DNA of 64,000 nucleotides, taken from Actinoalloteichus hoggarensis. Lineage in GTDB: Bacteria; Actinomycetota; Actinomycetes; Mycobacteriales; Pseudonocardiaceae. Below the pieces are notes generated by a model. It saw only the letters and a program-made list of their open reading frames with translations, was not told where the DNA came from and searched no databases. The position numbers and the translations under genes are program-made. Position 1 is the stretch's first letter. Each line of letters starts with the position of its first letter. Location: assembly GCF_002234535.1 (NCBI RefSeq), contig NZ_CP022521.1:4898001-4962000 (forward strand), read 5' to 3'. Positions 1-8,992 of the stretch are shown one piece after another.

Positions 1-162
1 GTGCCGGTCTGCCCGGGATCAACGATGGGAACGTTCATGATGTGCCCGACCGCCGCCCGCCGAGTACGCGGCGCCGGCCGGAGTCCTCCCTGGAACCGTG
101 GTGGGTCGACGTCCCCACGGTGCCGTCCCGGGCGGCGGCGGTCATTCGACGATCGACCGGAA

Positions 163-1155
163 TCAGTGTCCGATCGTCCGGGCGGCCGTCCCCGCCGCGA
201 CGCGGGAGCGCAGCCGGTACTCGCCGGGCGTGGTGCCGAAGTGCCGCCGGAACGCACGGTGGAATCCGACGGCGCTCTGGTATCCGACCCGCCCCGGCAC
301 GGCGCTCTGCGGCACATCGGTGTCGACCAGCAGCCGGGCCGCCGCTCGCATCCGGCAGGCGGTCAGGTGGGTGGCCGGTCCTTCGCCGACGAGTTCCCGA
401 AAGAGCCCGGCGAAGGTGGATCGGGACAGATTCGCCTCGGCCGCCAGCGATCGCAGCGTCCACGGCTCGGCGTACCTGGTGTGCATGGCGGTCAGCGCAC
501 GGCTGACGGCCGGGTTCGCCAGCGCGGCGAGCATCTCGGGGCGCTCGGTCATCGCGGTCAGCAGCGGCCGCAGGGCCAGGACGAAGACCATCTCGAAGAC
601 GCGCAGGGTGACCGCCGCCGCACCAGGGCCGTCGCCCGCGCCGAGATCGCGCCGGGCGTCGAGCGTGTCGACGGCGGCGCGCAGCAGCGGTTCGGCTTCG
701 AGCTGCGCGCGGCGCAGGACCGTCATCCTCGGCAGCGCGTGATACAGGGGCGAGGATCCGCCCGCGTCGTGGTGCAGGCCCGCGCAGAGGATGCGGCTGC
801 GGGACCCGTCGCCGCCGAACTCGATGCTGTCGGTGGTGCCCGGGAGTCGGTCGGCCAGCAGGGTGCGCAGTGCGACGCCCGGCCGGTCCGGCCGGTCGGC
901 GAAGCGATGAGCCGTGCCGGTCGGGAACACGGCCAGGTCCCCCGCGGTCAGCAGGGTGGGCTCGATGCCGTCGGCGCTGATCCAGCAGGATCCCTCCGCG
1001 ACGTAGTGCAGCACCGCGCAGTGCGGTTCGGCGTCGCCTTCGATGGACCACGGCTCCGTCAGCGACCATCGACTGGAGAAGACGCCGGTCAGGCGGATGG
1101 GTTGGAGCAGCGTGCTCAGGAGGTCCGTCTGTTGACTTCCGGCCGGTGCGGACAC
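163..1155 (-). CDS. AraC-family transcriptional regulator
   Basis: A 330-residue regulator with an N-terminal cupin-type sensing half and a C-terminal AraC/XylS DNA-binding half. The last ~100 residues carry two helix-turn-helix units, around TLRSLAAEANLSRSTFAGLF and the second near VGYQSAVGFHRAFRRHFG followed by TPGEYR, the usual family ending. The N-terminal part (LTAGDLAVFPTGTAHRF) looks like the cupin_6 domain. An ATG lies at 1170, but the sequence just after it reads AGGAAGG and sits about 6 nt before an in-frame GTG at 1155, so I chose the GTG. It probably controls the LysE exporter gene upstream on the same strand or a gene outside the window; no ligand can be inferred. One alanine/valine-rich helix (PQSAVPGRVGY) has Pro and Gly where the family usually has an I-A-x-x-x-G pattern. 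Confidence 0.85.
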   Translation of the reverse strand: MSAPAGSQQTDLLSTLLQPIRLTGVFSSRWSLTEPWSIEGDAEPHCAVLHYVAEGSCWISADGIEPTLLTAGDLAVFPTGTAHRFADRPDRPGVALRTLLADRLPGTTDSIEFGGDGSRSRILCAGLHHDAGGSSPLYHALPRMTVLRRAQLEAEPLLRAAVDTLDARRDLGAGDGPGAAAVTLRVFEMVFVLALRPLLTAMTERPEMLAALANPAVSRALTAMHTRYAEPWTLRSLAAEANLSRSTFAGLFRELVGEGPATHLTACRMRAAARLLVDTDVPQSAVPGRVGYQSAVGFHRAFRRHFGTTPGEYRLRSRVAAGTAARTIGH

Positions 1156-1376
1156 GGTCGCCTTCCTCATGCTCGGCGGCGGTCGTTCAGGATCGACGAT
1201 AGTCGCAGGCGGTGGACGCCCCGGCAGTTCGTCCGCACGATCGCCGCGCCTGCGAGGCGCTCCTCGCCCCGTCTCCTCCGCACCTGTGTGCGGCCGACTC
1301 CGCCGGCCGGTGGAGCTCCTTCGTGTAGGCGGCCTTCGTCCCGGTGCCCGCCCCGGACGACGACGTCGACGCTCGC

Positions 1377-1994
1377 TCAGCGCAGCGCCGTCCAGACTCC
1401 CAGCGCTATCAGCACCACCGCCGCGGTCCGGTTCAGCGAGACGAGCACCCGAGGGGAGCGGAACACACGGCCGCCGCCGCCGAGGATCAGCGTCCAGGCG
1501 AGGAGCCAGCAGGCCGTCAGCAGGACATGGGTGGTGGCCAGGACGGCGAGCTGCGCGGCGACGGACCCCGTCGGGTCGAGGAACTGCGGGGCCAGGGTGA
1601 GCGGGATCAGAGCCGCCTTGGGGTTGAGCACGTTGGCGAGCACGGCCGTGAGGTAGGCCGAGCGCGTCGGCGTCTCCCTCGCCGTGCCCGGGGCGGGCTG
1701 CCGGGTACGTCCGGCCTGCCGCCAGCTCCAGAGGCCCAGGCCGGTCAGGTAGAACGCGCCGAGCAGCGTGATCAGGTCGAAGAGGCGGTCGGAGTTCATG
1801 ACGATCGCCGACAGCCCGAGCAGGGCGCAGCAGGCATGCAGGTAGATGCCGGTCGCCGTCCCCAGGATCACCGCCCACCCTGCCCTGCGGCCCGCGGTGG
1901 TGACCTGGCGCGTGAGCAGCGCGAGGCTCGCGCCGGGTGTCACGACCAACGGCAGCAGGGCCAGGGCGAAGCCGCCGACGAGGTGCGGCGTCAT
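1377..1994 (-). CDS. LysE/RhtB-family amino-acid exporter
   Basis: A 205-residue integral membrane protein of the LysE/RhtB translocator family, which exports amino acids or similar small metabolites. Visible family features are the N-terminal motif VVTPGASLALLTRQ, the central NPKAALIPLTLAPQF motif and about six hydrophobic segments. The length is normal for the family. An upstream in-frame start would add 17 arginine-rich residues; the ATG at 1994 (MTPHLVGG) places the first membrane helix at the N terminus as is usual, so it was chosen. It lies between the AraC regulator and a metallophosphoesterase, all on the minus strand; the 221-bp gap to the AraC gene argues against strict co-transcription. 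Substrate unknown. Confidence 0.85.
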   Translation of the reverse strand: MTPHLVGGFALALLPLVVTPGASLALLTRQVTTAGRRAGWAVILGTATGIYLHACCALLGLSAIVMNSDRLFDLITLLGAFYLTGLGLWSWRQAGRTRQPAPGTARETPTRSAYLTAVLANVLNPKAALIPLTLAPQFLDPTGSVAAQLAVLATTHVLLTACWLLAWTLILGGGGRVFRSPRVLVSLNRTAAVVLIALGVWTALR

Positions 1995-2073
1995 CGCCGT
2001 CGCCCGGCGGAGACGCCCGACGGCGTGGCCTCGCGCGGAGGGCACGGCCGCCGAGCGTGGAATCCGGCGTCGG

Positions 2074-2868
2074 TCACGGGACGACGCGGAAGTGCGTGGT
2101 CAGCCGCGCGTTCTCGTCGAGGATGTGGAAGGCCAGCGCGGGCGGGGCCGTCCGGTCGGCCGGATCGTCGCCCTCCCAGGGCATGCGCAGCGTCCAGGTC
2201 ACCGCGGGGGCGAGCAGCACGGGTCTGTCGACGAAGGTCGACACCGCGGCGGTGTGCGCGTGTCCCCCGAGGACACCGACGATCTCCGGGTGTCGGATGA
2301 GGAGGCGGGCGAGCGCGCCGCGCTCGCGCAGCGGGTATCGGTCGGGCAGCGGGTGATGCAGGTCGACCGGCGGGTGGTGGAGGGCCAGGAGCACGGGAGT
2401 GGTCCGTCCGAGGTCCGCGAGGGTCGTGTCGAGCCAGTCGAGTGTCTCGGGCGTGAGCACTCCCTCGCCGCTGCCGGGGATGGTCGAGTCGAGCAGCACG
2501 ATCGCGCTGTGCCCGATTCGATGCACCTGGTTGATCGGTCCGACCGTCTCGGTCGCGGCATGCGCCTGTTCGCGGCCCGTGTCGCCGCAGGTCGCGCGGC
2601 CCGCCCGGCCGTCGAGCAGGAAGCGGCGGAACGCGGACCGCTCGTCATGGTTGCCCGGGCAGAGCAGCACCGGCACGGCGGCGTGGAGCAGCTCGGCCGC
2701 CCGCGCGTACTCCGCCTCCGTGCCGCGCTCGGTCACGTCGCCGGTGACCAGCACCGCGTCGACCGGTCGAGGCAGGCTGCGGAGGTGGTCCATCACGCGC
2801 CGCACTCGTCGCGCGGCGCGGTCGGTCTCGTCGACGTGCAGGTCGCTGAGGTGGGCCAGTAACACCAT
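2074..2868 (-). CDS. Calcineurin-like metallophosphoesterase, CpdA type
   Basis: A 264-residue cytoplasmic phosphoesterase. All five metal-binding motifs of the calcineurin-like fold are present: D9-x-H11 (SDLHVD), GD at 43-44, GNHD at 72-75, H164/H165 (LHHPP) and GHAH at 202-205. Length and motif spacing match class III cyclic-nucleotide phosphodiesterases such as CpdA/Rv0805, which hydrolyse 3',5'-cyclic nucleotides with a dinuclear metal centre. The exact substrate is not provable from sequence. The ATG at 2868 is preceded by GAAGGACG at suitable spacing. The gene ends 79 bp before the LysE exporter start. Confidence 0.85.
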   Translation of the reverse strand: MVLLAHLSDLHVDETDRAARRVRRVMDHLRSLPRPVDAVLVTGDVTERGTEAEYARAAELLHAAVPVLLCPGNHDERSAFRRFLLDGRAGRATCGDTGREQAHAATETVGPINQVHRIGHSAIVLLDSTIPGSGEGVLTPETLDWLDTTLADLGRTTPVLLALHHPPVDLHHPLPDRYPLRERGALARLLIRHPEIVGVLGGHAHTAAVSTFVDRPVLLAPAVTWTLRMPWEGDDPADRTAPPALAFHILDENARLTTHFRVVP

Positions 2869-3104
2869 GGCGGGTCGTCCTTCGCTCGTGGCCGGTGGGA
2901 GCACGCCGACGCGACGCCCACCGACCGCCCTTCTAACGCTTAATTTCGAATTTGACGTTAGGGACCGTAGACTAGGCGGTAGGACGTCGGCAAGACCACG
3001 CCGGATCGACGCAGCCACGTCACGCCGCGGTCGGGCCCGCCGAGACGCGGACGTCGACGGAGCCGGATGATGAGGCGTCGACCATGCGAGGAGGGAGCGG
3101 AACG

Positions 3105-3707
3105 GTGCCGAACGGACGGCTCGCACTACGGCTCGCCGCCACCATTCGCCACGACGGCGCGGGAGGGGTGGCCGACGACCTTGCCGATCCCGCGGGCCTG
3201 GCAGCCTGGCTCGTCGAACACCGGGACCTGCTGCCCGACGGCGTCGACGCGGCGAGCGTCCCCACCGACGAGCAGGCACGAGCGGCGGTCGTCGCCCTGC
3301 GTGCCGCGACGAGATCGCTGCTCGCCCGCTGCGTCCCCGCGCCCTCCCGCGCCGACGCCCACCGGCTGCTTCCGGTGGCCGAGGCGGTCGAGCGAGTCAA
3401 CGCCGCGGCGGCACTCGCGCCCGTCGCACCGGTCCTGGCCTGGCCCGACGACGGGCCGCCCGCGGTGAGGTCTCGCTCGATCGAACCCGACGCCGTGAGC
3501 GGGCTGACGGCGGCGCTCGCGCGATCCGCGATCGACTTCCTCACCGGGCCCGACCGGGAGAGGCTGCGTGCCTGCACGGCGCCGCGCTGCGTCCGCTACT
3601 TCCTCCAGTCCCACGGACGGCAGGAGTTCTGCAAGCCCTCGTGCAGTAATCGCGCACGCGCGGCCCGGCACTACCAGCGCAGGCACGCCACCGACACGAC
3701 GTCCTGA
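3105..3707 (+). CDS. CGNR zinc-finger domain protein
   Basis: A 200-residue protein with an N-terminal helical stress-response domain of the ABATE type and a C-terminal CGNR zinc finger. The finger reads C-x4-C then FC-x3-C followed by SNRARAARHYQR; here the name-giving CGNR is CSNR, a common variant. Members are thought to be DNA-binding regulators. The GTG at 3105 is preceded by GAGGAGGG at good spacing, better than the ATG at 3084, which would place this Shine-Dalgarno inside the coding region. It is divergent from the phosphoesterase and convergent with the sugar porter. Confidence 0.8.
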   Translation: MPNGRLALRLAATIRHDGAGGVADDLADPAGLAAWLVEHRDLLPDGVDAASVPTDEQARAAVVALRAATRSLLARCVPAPSRADAHRLLPVAEAVERVNAAAALAPVAPVLAWPDDGPPAVRSRSIEPDAVSGLTAALARSAIDFLTGPDRERLRACTAPRCVRYFLQSHGRQEFCKPSCSNRARAARHYQRRHATDTTS

Positions 3708-3753
3708 CGGCGGCCGGGCAGCCGACCCTCCCCGGCCGCGCCGGGACGTCGCC

Positions 3754-5175
3754 TCAGCGCCGGTCGCCCCGCCGGAATCGCGCGCGCAGTGCCGTGTCGA
3801 CCTCGTCGAACTCCCGCCCCGACGTCTCGGGGACGCGCCGCGCGACGAACCAGAGACCGAGGGCGCAGACCACGGCGAAGATCCAGAACGCCTGCCCCTG
3901 CCCGATCGCGTCCACCAGCGGCAGGAAGGTCAGCCCCACGATGAAGTTCGACAGCCAGTTGACCATCGTCGACGCGCTCGACCCCACCGCCCGTACCGAC
4001 GGCGGGAAGATCTCGCCGATCAACACCCAGAAGACCGGCCCCATGCCGCAGGCGAACGCGGCGATGTAGAGCACCATGAACACCAGCGACAGCACCGGGC
4101 TCAGGCCCAGGGCGAAACTCAGCCCGAGCAGGATGAGCGAGACGAACATGACCGCCAGGGACACCAGCAGCAGCACGCGACGTCCGGTCCGATCGATCAA
4201 CCGCAGTGCGACCAGGGTCATCACGAAGTTGATCAAGCCGATGAACACCGAGTAGAAGATGGAGTTCGACGCGGTCAGGCCGGTCTGCTCGATGATCGTC
4301 GGCGCGTAGTAGATGATCGTGTTGATGCCGCCGAACTGCTGGACGGCGGCCAGCGTCAGACCGACGAGCAGCGCGGGCCGCACCGAGGCGTCCAACAGGA
4401 GCCGCCAGCCCTGTCGGCCGTGCGTGCTCTCCGGATGCTCCTCGGCCTGGTCGTGGTGTTCGACGCGATCGATCAGCCGGTCCGCGCTCTCCTCGTCGGC
4501 GATCGAGATGATCAGCTTTCTGGCCTTGTCCGCCCGGCCGTGCCGGATCAGCCACTGCGGCGACTCGGGCAGCAGCAGTGCGCCCAGCATCAGCGCCACC
4601 GCCGGGACCAGTCCGGTGCCGAACATCGCCCGCCAGTTCTCCGTGGAGGAGAAGGCGAGATCGACCAGGTAGGACGTCAGGATGCCCGTGGTGATCATGA
4701 CCTGGTTGAGACTGAGGATGCGCCCCCTGATCTCGGCGGGCGAGACCTCGGAGAGGTAGACCGGCACGGTCGCCGACGCCGCGCCGACGGCGACGCCGAG
4801 CACGAGCCTGGCGATCAGCAGCATCTCGTAGTCGACGGCGAGGGTCGCGATCAGGGTTCCGACCACGAAGATGAGCCCTTCGAGGCCGAGCGTCAACCGA
4901 CGCCCCAGGCGGTCGGCGGTGCGCCCGGCACCCAACGCGCCCACGATCGCCCCGATGAGCAGGATGCTGACCACGCTGCCCTGCTCGAAGGAGCTCAGAT
5001 CGAACTCCGGTCGGATGAACAACAACGCACCGGAGACGACTCCGGTGTCATACCCGAAGAGGAATCCGCCGATGGCGATCATGAATCCCCATCGCCAGAC
5101 CTTACGGTGCCCTTCGGGAGAGATCCCCGACAGCGGCCCCTCGGTGCCCGGTTCACGGGAGAAACCCTGTGCCAT
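3754..5175 (-). CDS. Sugar porter, MFS superfamily
   Basis: A 473-residue, 12-helix proton-sugar symporter of the SP (XylE/GLUT-like) family. Diagnostic motifs are all present: GYDTGVVSGALLF in helix 1, DRLGRR between helices 2 and 3, PESPQWLIRHGR before the central loop, QQFGGINTIIYYAP in helix 7, DRTGRR after helix 8 and the closing PETSGREFDEVD. Q-Q-x-G-x-N in helix 7 is a sugar-contacting element in the family; the exact sugar cannot be read from the sequence. ATG at 5175 follows AGGAGA by 7 nt. It stands alone, convergent with the CGNR gene. Confidence 0.92.
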   Translation of the reverse strand: MAQGFSREPGTEGPLSGISPEGHRKVWRWGFMIAIGGFLFGYDTGVVSGALLFIRPEFDLSSFEQGSVVSILLIGAIVGALGAGRTADRLGRRLTLGLEGLIFVVGTLIATLAVDYEMLLIARLVLGVAVGAASATVPVYLSEVSPAEIRGRILSLNQVMITTGILTSYLVDLAFSSTENWRAMFGTGLVPAVALMLGALLLPESPQWLIRHGRADKARKLIISIADEESADRLIDRVEHHDQAEEHPESTHGRQGWRLLLDASVRPALLVGLTLAAVQQFGGINTIIYYAPTIIEQTGLTASNSIFYSVFIGLINFVMTLVALRLIDRTGRRVLLLVSLAVMFVSLILLGLSFALGLSPVLSLVFMVLYIAAFACGMGPVFWVLIGEIFPPSVRAVGSSASTMVNWLSNFIVGLTFLPLVDAIGQGQAFWIFAVVCALGLWFVARRVPETSGREFDEVDTALRARFRRGDRR

Positions 5176-5859
5176 TCAACGTCTCCTGAAAGTCGATCCG
5201 GCGCGGTCCGACCCCGACGACCCCGCCGCCGCGGCACTGAGCAGCGGTCCGTCGCTCATCGTCACCGAGCGCGCTGCGGGCGGCAACAGAAGGGAGCCCG
5301 CGTGACAGCGGGGTACGACGAAGATCGGCGGCCGTGGAGTGCCCATTCGAGAAGGCGCCGCAGGCCGCATTCATCAGATAGGTGGACACGTCCATCGATC
5401 CGCACGAAAAAGCGACACGAAATGGTCAAAGACGTGACTCGAGTCGACCGACGATCGAATCATTCGGGTGGGTCATCGCCTGGAAGTGCAATGCTTCGCC
5501 AACGCCCGTGGAACCTGCGGTCGTCCTGCTCGCTCAGCTCGTGCCCTCGCTCGGCGTAGCTCGCCCTCCGATCACGCCCGGTTCCCCGGCGGCAGGCGCT
5601 CGAACGCATCCCACGCCGTGTCCCCGGCGGGGCACGGCGTCCGCCGCCGGCGCGGCGTCGCCGGCAACACGGCGTCCCCCGGCGACGGACGGACGCCGAC
5701 CGGGGCGAAGGCCGCGCGGGCGGACGGGCTGACCGATGGAGCGATCCGACGGACAGGGCTCGCCGAGACCGGCGGCGACCGCCTCGGTCCGGCGGCGGTC
5801 GCCCGCCGATCGTCGCGTATCGGGCGGCCCGTCCGGCCCCCCGTGTCAACCGGCGAGGA
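5176..5859. other. Gene-free stretch
   Basis: About 680 bp between the divergent-side start of the sugar porter and the end of the SGNH hydrolase gene. Open frames here on both strands are arginine/proline/serine-rich and lack codon bias or recognisable domains. I see no convincing gene, RNA or repeat. The part next to 5175 must hold the sugar porter promoter. Confidence 0.5.
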
Positions 5860-7662
5860 TCAGCTCAGGCTGCGGCCGGAGTGGTCGAGGCGGTAGCGGC
5901 GAGCCAGCCAGGCGAACGCCCGCTCGACCTCCGTCGTCGTCAGCGCCCGACCGATGACGACGACCTCGGCGACGTCGACGTCGTGGCAGTGGGCGCTTCC
6001 GCCCGTCGAGCTGTTCGCCAGCGTGAACCCCGGCAGTCCGGTGATCGTGCCGCCCACGAACGCCTCCGGCGGCAGTCCGTAGACGTGGTGTCGCGAGGCG
6101 GTGCCGTCGTGGACCTGCGCCATGAGCTGCCAGCCGGGTGACCCGCCGGTCCAGACCGGCGCCGCGGCGGGCGGGCTCGTGCCGCCCGCCCCCGTGGTCT
6201 GGTGGCCGTCGGCGTCCTGGCCGGTGATGTGACCGAGCCACACATACCGGCCGGCCCGGCCGCTGTAGACGTTGCCCAGGAAGTCCGTCGGCTGCCGCAC
6301 GACCGTGAGCACGGTGATCGGCAGCGGCTGGTCGGCCGTCCAGTCCTCGGTGCGCAGCCATCGGCCGGGCGTCCGAGCGCACTCGACATAGGGCTGTCGG
6401 CCCGGCCCGTTCGTGCGCAGCAGGGGCCGCGAGGCCGCCGACTCCTGCACCAGGGCGGCTCGTTCACGGCCCGCATGCGGCGCCCAGCGGGTGATCGGCG
6501 TTCCCGCGCCGCCCGTCACAGTGCTCGCCCGCCAGGCCGAGATCACGTCGGGCAGGGTCGCCGGGTCGACACCGGGCATGGGCTCCTCCGGAAGGACAGG
6601 GGCCGAGGCAGCGGTGATCGACGCGCTGAGCGCCGTGCTGACCAGCTCGGCCAGCCAGCGATGTCCGGCGGGACCGATGTGGACGCGGTCGGGCATCAGC
6701 AGTCCCAGCCCGTCGGCGTCGAGTCCGATCGGCCAGTGCGGCGAGACGTCGAGGAAGTCGACGTCGTCGACCAGCTCGGCGATCTGCCGCAGCTGATCGC
6801 GATACGCCGACCACGGATACAGCGGGTTCTGAGTGTCGGATCGACGCGCCGCCTGGACCAGCAGGATCGACGGCCTGCGGGGACAGGCCGTCCGCAGCCG
6901 GGCGGCGAGGTCGACGACCTGGGCCCGGTAGTCGGCGGGCGGCACGCCGACGGAATAGTCGTTGCTGCCGACGACGATCACGATCAGCGCGGGATCGAGC
7001 CGTCCGATCCGGTGGCACATCTGGCCCAGCTCCGGCGACCGGGCGTAGGACGACGCGCGGGTGCCGCCCCGGCCCGCGTTGTAGGACTCGATGCCGCGAT
7101 CGTGGGTGCCGCGATGCGCGTAGGCGCCGTTGACGATGACCGCGCCCCGCGTGTTGATCCGGACGGCGTGGTCGCCGCGCGGCAGGGGCGGCGAGACCCA
7201 GCTGCCGTCGGCCCGTCGGGACGAGCCCGCGACGTCCGGGCGGACCGGGTAGGCGCTGTCGTCGATCCACACCGTGAACTCGGTGGCGCCGACGCCCTGC
7301 ATGAAGTGCACCGTGATCCGATCGCAGTCCGGCAGCATCCGGCGGATCTCGTCGCCCGCGACCAGCTTCACCGACCGCATCGCGAGGTCGGCGAAGACGA
7401 CCTCGGGATGGCCGAGCATCGCCCATCCGCCGATGCCGGTGACCGGATAGTGCGTGCCCGCCTCGCCGAGGGCCCGGCCGACCAGGGCCGCCGCCGTGCC
7501 CTCCTGGGTCCGGGCGCCCTCTCCACCCGCGGTGGAGGAGCCGATCCAGACGATGCGCACCGGTTCGTCGGCGGCGAGCATCCGTCTGCGCCGCCATTCC
7601 CACAGGCCCGGTCGCAGCACGCCGCCCGCGATGTCGAGTTCCTGCTCGGCAGGGGTGCTCAT
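5860..7662 (-). CDS. SGNH/GDSL hydrolase with LamG-like C-terminal domain
   Basis: A 600-residue protein. Residues ~35-335 form an SGNH esterase fold: block I is WIGSSTAGGEG (the GDSL aspartate is replaced by serine, catalytic Ser near 43), block III is VVGSNDYS and block V is PDRVHIGPAGH with the Asp/His pair. Residues ~365-600 look like a concanavalin/LamG-type module with WVAR-like repeats ending in AFAWLARRYRL, as found on phage tail and surface proteins. ATG at 7662 overlaps the stop of the upstream small membrane gene by ATGA, so the two are translationally coupled. No signal peptide is visible. Likely acts on an ester in a cell-surface polymer; this is inference. Confidence 0.75.
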   Translation of the reverse strand: MSTPAEQELDIAGGVLRPGLWEWRRRRMLAADEPVRIVWIGSSTAGGEGARTQEGTAAALVGRALGEAGTHYPVTGIGGWAMLGHPEVVFADLAMRSVKLVAGDEIRRMLPDCDRITVHFMQGVGATEFTVWIDDSAYPVRPDVAGSSRRADGSWVSPPLPRGDHAVRINTRGAVIVNGAYAHRGTHDRGIESYNAGRGGTRASSYARSPELGQMCHRIGRLDPALIVIVVGSNDYSVGVPPADYRAQVVDLAARLRTACPRRPSILLVQAARRSDTQNPLYPWSAYRDQLRQIAELVDDVDFLDVSPHWPIGLDADGLGLLMPDRVHIGPAGHRWLAELVSTALSASITAASAPVLPEEPMPGVDPATLPDVISAWRASTVTGGAGTPITRWAPHAGRERAALVQESAASRPLLRTNGPGRQPYVECARTPGRWLRTEDWTADQPLPITVLTVVRQPTDFLGNVYSGRAGRYVWLGHITGQDADGHQTTGAGGTSPPAAAPVWTGGSPGWQLMAQVHDGTASRHHVYGLPPEAFVGGTITGLPGFTLANSSTGGSAHCHDVDVAEVVVIGRALTTTEVERAFAWLARRYRLDHSGRSLS

Positions 7663-8030
7663 GCCGCACCGCCGTCTCCGCCGCGCCCGTCGCGCGCCTG
7701 CTCCGCGGCAGGATCGGGAGCGGCCGGTGTCGCCGAGCCCGCCGAAGGCGCGGGACTCGCCGGTGTCGCCGAGCCCGCCGAGGGCGCGGCGTAGGACGGG
7801 GTGCTGCTCGAACCGAAGAGCAGCCGCACCAGCCAGCGCGGCAGTCGGGACTCCAGCCAGCGGGCGACGGCGTACCAGCCCGCGATGGTGAGGCCGACGA
7901 GTAACGGGCCCAGGTCGGCTGCGACCTCGGCGACGCCGTCGGGCAGGCCGAGGCCGACGAGCCAGGCGAGGAGCGATCCCCACCACACCGGGATCACGGT
8001 CCGGATCAGCGACACGATTCGATCGGACAT
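7659..8030 (-). CDS. Small holin-like membrane protein
   Basis: A 123-residue protein with two hydrophobic helices near the N terminus (around VWWGSLLAWLVGLGL and LGPLLVGLTIAGWYAVARWLE) and a low-complexity tail rich in Ala, Pro, Ser with two copies of APSAGSATPA. This layout resembles small membrane proteins encoded next to hydrolases in actinophages. ATG at 8030 has GGGGAG upstream; a GTG at 8036 would overlap that site. The stop overlaps the start of the SGNH hydrolase gene by 4 nt. Function as a holin is not shown; a membrane anchor or export partner for the hydrolase is equally possible. Confidence 0.55.
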   Translation of the reverse strand: MSDRIVSLIRTVIPVWWGSLLAWLVGLGLPDGVAEVAADLGPLLVGLTIAGWYAVARWLESRLPRWLVRLLFGSSSTPSYAAPSAGSATPASPAPSAGSATPAAPDPAAEQARDGRGGDGGAA

Positions 8031-8222
8031 CGGCACTCCCCTCGACGGCGCTGCGCGAGATCAAGTCTTCTCGCGCGGTCGATCGACCGACAAGGTCATG
8101 CACCTGTTTGCGCGGCGTCGCAAGCCGATGAGACGAACCGGGTGGACGCCCGGAGCATCCGCCGTACTCCGATCGCGTGCCCGAGGTCCGGCACTCGCCG
8201 CCGGACGCGCTGCCGTGCCTGC

Positions 8223-8900
8223 TCAGCCGTCCGCGACGGCCCGGCTCCGCGCCTCGATCCCGTCCAGGATCAGTTCGAGACCGGACTCGAACCACGACCT
8301 GCCCGCGCCGACCCGCTGGAGGGTCGCGAGTTCGCGCAGCCGGGGATGGTCCGTCAGGTCCACGCTCGTCAGCCGCTCCTGCCATCGGGAGCCGGGGTCG
8401 GCGTCGGCACGCCCCGCATCGGCCCGCTCGCTCAGTTCGGACCGCGCGCTGCCCTGGAGGAACTTGTTGACGGTCATGATGGCGCGCGCGGACTCCTCAA
8501 GGGAGAGTCCCAGCGGCTCCAGCGCCGCCAGCGCCCATTCCATCGCCCGGAGCCCGGCCGGGCCGAACGGCGGCGTCGCGGTCATGTCGGCGAACAGCAG
8601 CCAGGGATGGGCCTCGTACATGTCCCAGTCGTGGCGGGCCAGCAGGTGCATCCGACTCCGCCAGTCGAGCCCGTCGGCGTCCGGGTAGGCGTACGCGCTG
8701 GTCACGGCGTCGGTCATGGCCACGGTCAGGTCGTCCTTGCCGGAGACGTGGCGATACAGCGACATCGTGCCGGAGCCGAGGTGATCGGCGATGCGCCGCA
8801 TCGACACCGCGTCCAGGCCCTCGGCATCGGCGATCTCGATGGCCGCCGCGACGATCCGTCCTCTGCTGAGCCCCTGCCGGTCTCGCGCCGTCCTGCCCAT
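8223..8900 (-). CDS. TetR-family repressor (with TetR_C_1-like domain)
   Basis: A 225-residue TetR regulator. The N-terminal helix-turn-helix spans IVAAAIEIADAEGLDAVSMR to GTMSLYRHVSGKDDL, a clear TetR pattern; the C-terminal half (residues ~75-220) resembles the ligand-binding domain of tetracycline-type repressors. ATG at 8900 was chosen because homology starts there; a second ATG at 8933 with GAGGAGGG between them leaves the start uncertain. It is divergent from the DHA2 exporter at 8993, and the shared 60-92 bp gap contains two copies of an 11-bp motif. It most likely represses the exporter and itself until a drug-like ligand binds. Confidence 0.88.
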   Translation of the reverse strand: MGRTARDRQGLSRGRIVAAAIEIADAEGLDAVSMRRIADHLGSGTMSLYRHVSGKDDLTVAMTDAVTSAYAYPDADGLDWRSRMHLLARHDWDMYEAHPWLLFADMTATPPFGPAGLRAMEWALAALEPLGLSLEESARAIMTVNKFLQGSARSELSERADAGRADADPGSRWQERLTSVDLTDHPRLRELATLQRVGAGRSWFESGLELILDGIEARSRAVADG

Positions 8901-8945
8901 CGTGCGTGCACCGCCCTCCTCATTGCGGGCCATCCTAACGCCGGC

Positions 8946-8978
8946 GTACGGTGTACCCATCCGATGAGTACGGTGTAC
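8946..8978. promoter_or_regulatory. Twin operator for the TetR regulator
   Basis: GTACGGTGTAC occurs at 8946-8956 and again at 8968-8978, a 22-bp period that is two helical turns. Each copy is a near-palindrome with GTAC at both ends. It lies in the divergent promoter between the TetR gene and the exporter, the expected place for operators. Binding is inference. Confidence 0.6.
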
Positions 8979-8992
8979 GCACGAGGAGCCCG

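Noticed and set aside
1-1656. 551-residue plus-strand frame from the left edge
   Set aside because: Antisense to well-supported AraC and LysE genes; Arg/Pro/Gly-rich with no domain. A shadow frame typical of high GC.
3568-5559. 663-residue plus-strand frame over the sugar porter
   Set aside because: Asp/Arg/Gln-rich antisense shadow of the porter gene, which has all family motifs.
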